The position numbers and the translations under genes are program-made. The notes under the pieces were generated by a model that saw only the letters and a program-made list of their open reading frames with translations, was not told the DNA's origin and did not search any database. A stretch of 9,520 nt of DNA, from contig DUUU01000506.1 in the NCBI GenBank assembly GCA_012841485.1, forward strand, positions 1 to 9,520, in the 5' to 3' direction. Source of the stretch: Armatimonadota bacterium. GTDB taxonomy: Bacteria > Armatimonadota > JAAZEB01. Positions 6,398 to 9,520 of this stretch are shown here, in pieces. The first letter of the stretch is position 1. Each line of letters opens with the position of its first letter.

Positions 6398-7378
6398 ATG
6401 TCAGTCCGGATGGGCTTTATTGGCACGGGCGGGATCGCCCAGGGCCACATGGATCGGCTCTCGCGGATCGAAGGCGTGGAGATGGTCAGCTTCTGCGACG
6501 TCAACCTCGACCGTGCCCGCGCGGCCGCGGAGAAGTTTGGCGGGCGAGCCTACAGTGACTTCGCGAAGATGCTGGAGGGAGAGGACCTGACAGCGGTCTT
6601 CATCGGCACTCCGCCCTTCGCGCACGGCGAGATCGAGTTTGCCTGCTGCGAGCGCGGCCTCCACATGCTCATTGAGAAGCCGGTGGCGATCGATTGCGAC
6701 ATGGCCCGGCCTATCCTCAAGAAGGTGAAGGAGAGCGGCGTGATCACGCTGGTCGCCTACAAGTACCGCTGGGATGACCACGTGATCAAGTCGAAGGAGA
6801 TGCTCGCCGGGCGCACGATTGGTCTCGTCTTCGGCAACTTCTGGGGCGGGCTGCCGGGCGCGCCCTGGTGGCGCGTGCAGGAGCAGTCGGGCGGGCAGAT
6901 GGTCGAGCAGACGACGCATATCGTCGACATGGCGCGCTACCTGGCGGGCGAGATCATGCAGGTGCAGGCGTTCCAGACTCGCCAGGTGATGCACAAGAAG
7001 GTGGAAAACTGCAACATCGCCGACGCCGCCACCGCCAACCTTGTCTTCGCCAACGGAGCCGTGGGCAACATCAGCAACACCTGCATGCTGGCGGGATGGG
7101 GCCAGAGCTCGTGCCGCGTGATGGCCGAGGGCTTCACGCTCAACATCGCCGGTCCGGTGCTCACCTGGAACTCCGCCGAGGAGAGTGGCGAGTACACGAA
7201 GCAGGAGGATGGCTACCTAGGCGAGGACCGCGCCTTCATCCATGCCATCAAGACGGGCGACCGCAGCGTCATCCATTCCGATTACGAGGATGCCTATCGG
7301 ACGCTCGCTGCCACCGTCGCGGTTAATCGCTCCGCCGAGACGGGCGGCGCCGTCATCAGCGTCGCCGATCTCCTCTGA
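6398..7378 (+). CDS. Gfo/Idh/MocA-family NAD(P)-dependent oxidoreductase
   Basis: The 326-residue protein has the two-domain layout of this family, which oxidises or reduces sugars, inositols and related polyols in the cytoplasm. The N-terminal Rossmann fold is marked by GFIGTGGIA at 6-14 and by an acidic residue after the second strand (Asp34 in FCDVN), which suggests NAD rather than NADP. The AVFIGTPP segment at 66-73 and the IEKPVA motif at 92-97 (Lys94 is the family's catalytic lysine) follow. The C-terminal sheet domain carries GGQMVEQTTHIVDMARYL at 165-182, with His174 and Asp177 in the usual substrate and catalytic positions. The catalytic set looks intact. It follows the GH28-like gene by 132 nt on the same strand, which suits a role in metabolising the released sugar, though intervening palindromes may separate the transcripts. 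Substrate cannot be predicted from sequence alone. Confidence 0.92.
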   Translation: MSVRMGFIGTGGIAQGHMDRLSRIEGVEMVSFCDVNLDRARAAAEKFGGRAYSDFAKMLEGEDLTAVFIGTPPFAHGEIEFACCERGLHMLIEKPVAIDCDMARPILKKVKESGVITLVAYKYRWDDHVIKSKEMLAGRTIGLVFGNFWGGLPGAPWWRVQEQSGGQMVEQTTHIVDMARYLAGEIMQVQAFQTRQVMHKKVENCNIADAATANLVFANGAVGNISNTCMLAGWGQSSCRVMAEGFTLNIAGPVLTWNSAEESGEYTKQEDGYLGEDRAFIHAIKTGDRSVIHSDYEDAYRTLAATVAVNRSAETGGAVISVADLL

Positions 7379-7431
7379 GAGGGTCTCTGGCACTCTATCT
7401 CTCGGGCTGCCGGGGACGGGGAGCGGCTCCT

Positions 7432-7455
7432 GCCGCCTCCTGAGCCTCCGGCGGC
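7432..7455 (+). terminator. Weak 6-bp hairpin after the oxidoreductase gene
   Basis: GCCGCC (7432-7437) pairs with GGCGGC (7450-7455) over a 12-nt loop, 53 nt after the stop codon; a smaller GGAGC-G-GCTCC palindrome (7420-7430) lies just before it. There is no T-tract and such stems are expected by chance in GC-rich DNA, so termination here is only a possibility. I see no promoter for the next gene in the 125-nt gap. Confidence 0.3.
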
Positions 7456-7492
7456 CCCTGTTCGCGGGCGCTCTTGCCGCGCCACTCCATGC

Positions 7493-7496
7493 AAGG
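7493..7496 (+). promoter_or_regulatory. Short ribosome binding site of the secreted glycosidase gene
   Basis: AAGG lies 7 nt before the ATG at 7504. The other in-frame ATG at 7489 has no purine-rich site upstream and would add MQGCL before the signal peptide, so 7504 is preferred. Confidence 0.5.
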
Positions 7497-7503
7497 CTGT
7501 CTC

Positions 7504-9520
7504 ATGCACCGAACACTTCTCGCATTCATTCTCCTGGCTCTCACCTGCCTGCCCGTCGCCGGGCAGGACGCGAGCACGAACCTGGCGACCACCGAGTGGG
7601 CGATCCCGAGCGCGGTCTCGTCCGCGCCGGAGATGACCTACACCGCCCCGAAGGCGACCGATGGCAAGCCCGACACGGGCTGGGTCTCCTCGGATGAAGG
7701 CTACCCCCAGTGGCTGCGCGTGGAGGGGCGGTTTGCCTTCGAGATACGAGAGGTGGCGTTCCGCCAGTTCCCCGGGTGCCCGGTGGAAGGCGTGGGCGGG
7801 ATCGGGCGCTACGCGGTAGAGGCGCTGCAGGACGGGCAGTGGGAGCGCCTGGCGAGCGGCGATGCCACGGGCAAGCCGGCCGATGCCGTGGTCCGCGTGC
7901 CCCTGCCGAAACCGGTGACGACGCGGGCGATCCGGCTGGTGATAGAGTCCGGCGCCGCCCGGCGCGTGGCGGTGACCGAGTTCCAGGTGCTCGGCCCGAA
8001 GCCGATTTTGCCCTGGGACTACGCGCCGGCGTGGACGGGGCGTCTCATCTGGGTGCAGCCCACGCTCCCGCTGCCGAGCCGGCAGCCCAACCGGCGGTAT
8101 TTCCGGCGCGCGTTCAATCTGGAGGATCCGGGGAGCGTGCGCGAGGCGTGGCTTCTCGCCTGCGCGTTCGACCGGCTGAACGCGCTGTGGCTGAACAACC
8201 GGCAGGTACTGCGCGACATCAGCTACAACGGGAGCATGTGCCGGCGCGCCAACGTGGTGAAGATCCCGCTGGATCTCCTGGCTCAGGGTGAGAACGTGCT
8301 CGCGGCGAGCGTAGATGACCTCTATGATCATGGCTCGCACGGCCTCCTCGCCGAGCTGGTGCTGTTGCATAAGGATGGCACGCGGCAGGTGATCGCGACC
8401 GATTCCTCCTGGAAGGGCCACCCGTTCCAGGGCGCGCCGCCGGCGTGGCGTAAGCCGGGGTTCAACGAGGCGGCCTGGGTGGCCTGCTCGCCGATTGCCA
8501 CGCCGGGCGTGGGCTGGCACTGGCTCTACCACGTTCCCTATCCGATGGTCGCGCCCCGAGAGCGCCTGCGCGTGACGGAGCTGAGCCTGGATCCCGCCGG
8601 TCCCGTCCGGCCCGGCGCGAAGGTCCGGTGCCGTGTCACTTTCGAGTGCAAGACGCGGCCGCTCGCCGACTACGCGGTGGCGGTTCGCCTGGGTCAACCC
8701 TCCGAATCGGCGCGGCACGACTACGAGCTGTTTGGCGCCGTGCTTCCGCCTGCTGTGGTGAAGACGAGCGCGTGGGCGCCCGGCCGGCACACCGTGACCC
8801 TCGACGTGCCGATCCCCGAAGAGGCGCCGCGGAATACGCCGGCCACCCTTCTTGTCTCGCTCCCCACGGGTGGCGCCGGCCTGGAGACGGCGCTTCCCGG
8901 CTGCCGCGCGGATGAGTTCGGGCTCCACTTCACGATCCCGGTGGCGAGGGGGGCTGGCTCTCAGCTGGCCAGCCAGACGGGGGGCAGGGCGGAAGGCCCT
9001 GGCTTTTCCGAGAACGTGATCCGCACCGTGCGCGGCACGCCGATGCTGCACATCAACGGCCAGCCGACGGCACCGATCCTGTGGGGCTACTGGTATGGCA
9101 ACTACCGGCGCTACGCGGACTACTCCGCGACGGGCGTCAAGATCCACCGCCCGCTCCTGAGCGGCTCGGCGATCTGCGCTCCGGGGGAAGAGGAGGAGTA
9201 CTACCCGCGCTGGTTTGCCGAGGTGGACCGCATGATCCAGGCGGCCCTCGATGTGGACCCGGAGATCCGTGTGCTGCCGGCGCTCTGGATGGATCCCAAC
9301 CCGCAGGTGCTCTTCGACAACCCCGCGGATCAGATGGTGAGCGGTCGGGGCCAGGTGGCGATCCTCCGGACGCACACCTTCCCGGATGCGTGTCAGGTGC
9401 GCCCGACGTTCATGTCGCACGAGTGGCGCCGCCTGGGCGCGGAGGGGCTGCGGCGCCTGGTGGAGCACATGAAGAAGCAGCCGTATGCCCCACGGGTGGT
9501 GGGCCTCTGCCTCTTCGCGG
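7504..9520 (+). CDS. Secreted multi-domain glycosidase-like protein, 5' part
   Basis: The frame is open without a stop from 7504 to the window edge, giving 672 visible residues; the 3' end is missing. Residues 1-20 (MHRTLLAFILLALTCLPVAG) form a signal peptide, probably cleaved near VAG; Cys15 is not in a lipobox. Residues about 30-165 resemble a discoidin (F5/8 type C) carbohydrate-binding domain, with ATDGKPDTGWVS and a closing VTEFQVLG. Residues about 175-305 look like a GH2 or alpha-rhamnosidase-type jelly roll (YFRRAFNL, LWLNNRQV, ANVVKIPLDLL, LLAELVL, DSSWKG). An Ig-like beta-sandwich follows at about 355-485. From about 505 a TIM-barrel-like domain begins (MLHINGQPTAPILWG at 514-528) and reaches EWRRLGAEGLRRLVEHM and PRVVGLCLFA at the edge, resembling GH42/clan-A beta-galactosidase-like proteins. 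The catalytic acids would lie beyond the window. Exported polysaccharide-degrading role is likely; specificity is unknown. Confidence 0.85.
   Translation, partial: MHRTLLAFILLALTCLPVAGQDASTNLATTEWAIPSAVSSAPEMTYTAPKATDGKPDTGWVSSDEGYPQWLRVEGRFAFEIREVAFRQFPGCPVEGVGGIGRYAVEALQDGQWERLASGDATGKPADAVVRVPLPKPVTTRAIRLVIESGAARRVAVTEFQVLGPKPILPWDYAPAWTGRLIWVQPTLPLPSRQPNRRYFRRAFNLEDPGSVREAWLLACAFDRLNALWLNNRQVLRDISYNGSMCRRANVVKIPLDLLAQGENVLAASVDDLYDHGSHGLLAELVLLHKDGTRQVIATDSSWKGHPFQGAPPAWRKPGFNEAAWVACSPIATPGVGWHWLYHVPYPMVAPRERLRVTELSLDPAGPVRPGAKVRCRVTFECKTRPLADYAVAVRLGQPSESARHDYELFGAVLPPAVVKTSAWAPGRHTVTLDVPIPEEAPRNTPATLLVSLPTGGAGLETALPGCRADEFGLHFTIPVARGAGSQLASQTGGRAEGPGFSENVIRTVRGTPMLHINGQPTAPILWGYWYGNYRRYADYSATGVKIHRPLLSGSAICAPGEEEEYYPRWFAEVDRMIQAALDVDPEIRVLPALWMDPNPQVLFDNPADQMVSGRGQVAILRTHTFPDACQVRPTFMSHEWRRLGAEGLRRLVEHMKKQPYAPRVVGLCLFA

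Noticed and set aside
7294..9468. Very long open frame (724 codons) on the minus strand
   Set aside because: It lies antisense to a plus-strand gene that has a ribosome binding site, a signal peptide and several recognisable domains. The minus-strand translation is Arg/His/Pro-rich with no family resemblance, as expected for shadow frames in GC-rich DNA.

Overview
The window is about 9.5 kb of compact, strongly GC-rich bacterial DNA with seven protein-coding genes, two of them cut by the window edges. I see no RNA gene, insertion sequence, CRISPR array, transporter or transcription factor. The mix of families (DUF4838 with a CBM9-like module, a creatininase-family hydrolase, a GH28-like beta-helix protein, a Gfo/Idh/MocA oxidoreductase and a large secreted multi-domain glycosidase) is typical of environmental Armatimonadota, Planctomycetota, Verrucomicrobiota and similar lineages rich in polysaccharide-degrading enzymes. 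I favour Armatimonadota or a relative. This is inference from gene content; there is no marker gene here.

Layout. (1) Positions 1-1382, +: 3' end of a DUF4838 protein with a C-terminal CBM9-like domain. (2) 1569-2339, +: creatininase-family amidohydrolase, preceded by a strong 12-bp hairpin that abuts its ribosome binding site. (3) 2389-2430: 13-bp hairpin between convergent genes. (4) 2437-3474 and 3502-4389, both -: a two-gene operon, AAC(3)-family acetyltransferase then M14-family zinc carboxypeptidase. (5) 4390-4729: divergent intergenic region. (6) 4730-6265, +: GH28-like beta-helix protein without a signal peptide. (7) 6270-6369: several short palindromes. (8) 6398-7378, +: Gfo/Idh/MocA oxidoreductase. 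(9) 7504 to the window end, +: large secreted glycosidase-like protein with discoidin-like and GH2-like beta-sandwich domains before a TIM-barrel start.

How they may work together. The two edge genes encode large carbohydrate-active proteins: the right one carries a signal peptide, while the N-terminus of the left one lies outside the window. The GH28-like protein and the oxidoreductase look cytoplasmic and could process imported oligosaccharides and oxidise or reduce the sugar released. The creatininase-like hydrolase, M14 peptidase and AAC(3) acetyltransferase act on C-N bonds, hinting at amino- or acyl-amino sugars or peptide-linked glycans as substrate, but nothing in the sequence fixes the substrate. 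Several genes could simply be neighbours. The strongest oddities are the GH28-like protein, which keeps the acidic catalytic residues but lacks the usual His and Arg-Ile-Lys of polygalacturonases, and the GC-rich intergenic hairpins, none followed by a T-tract.
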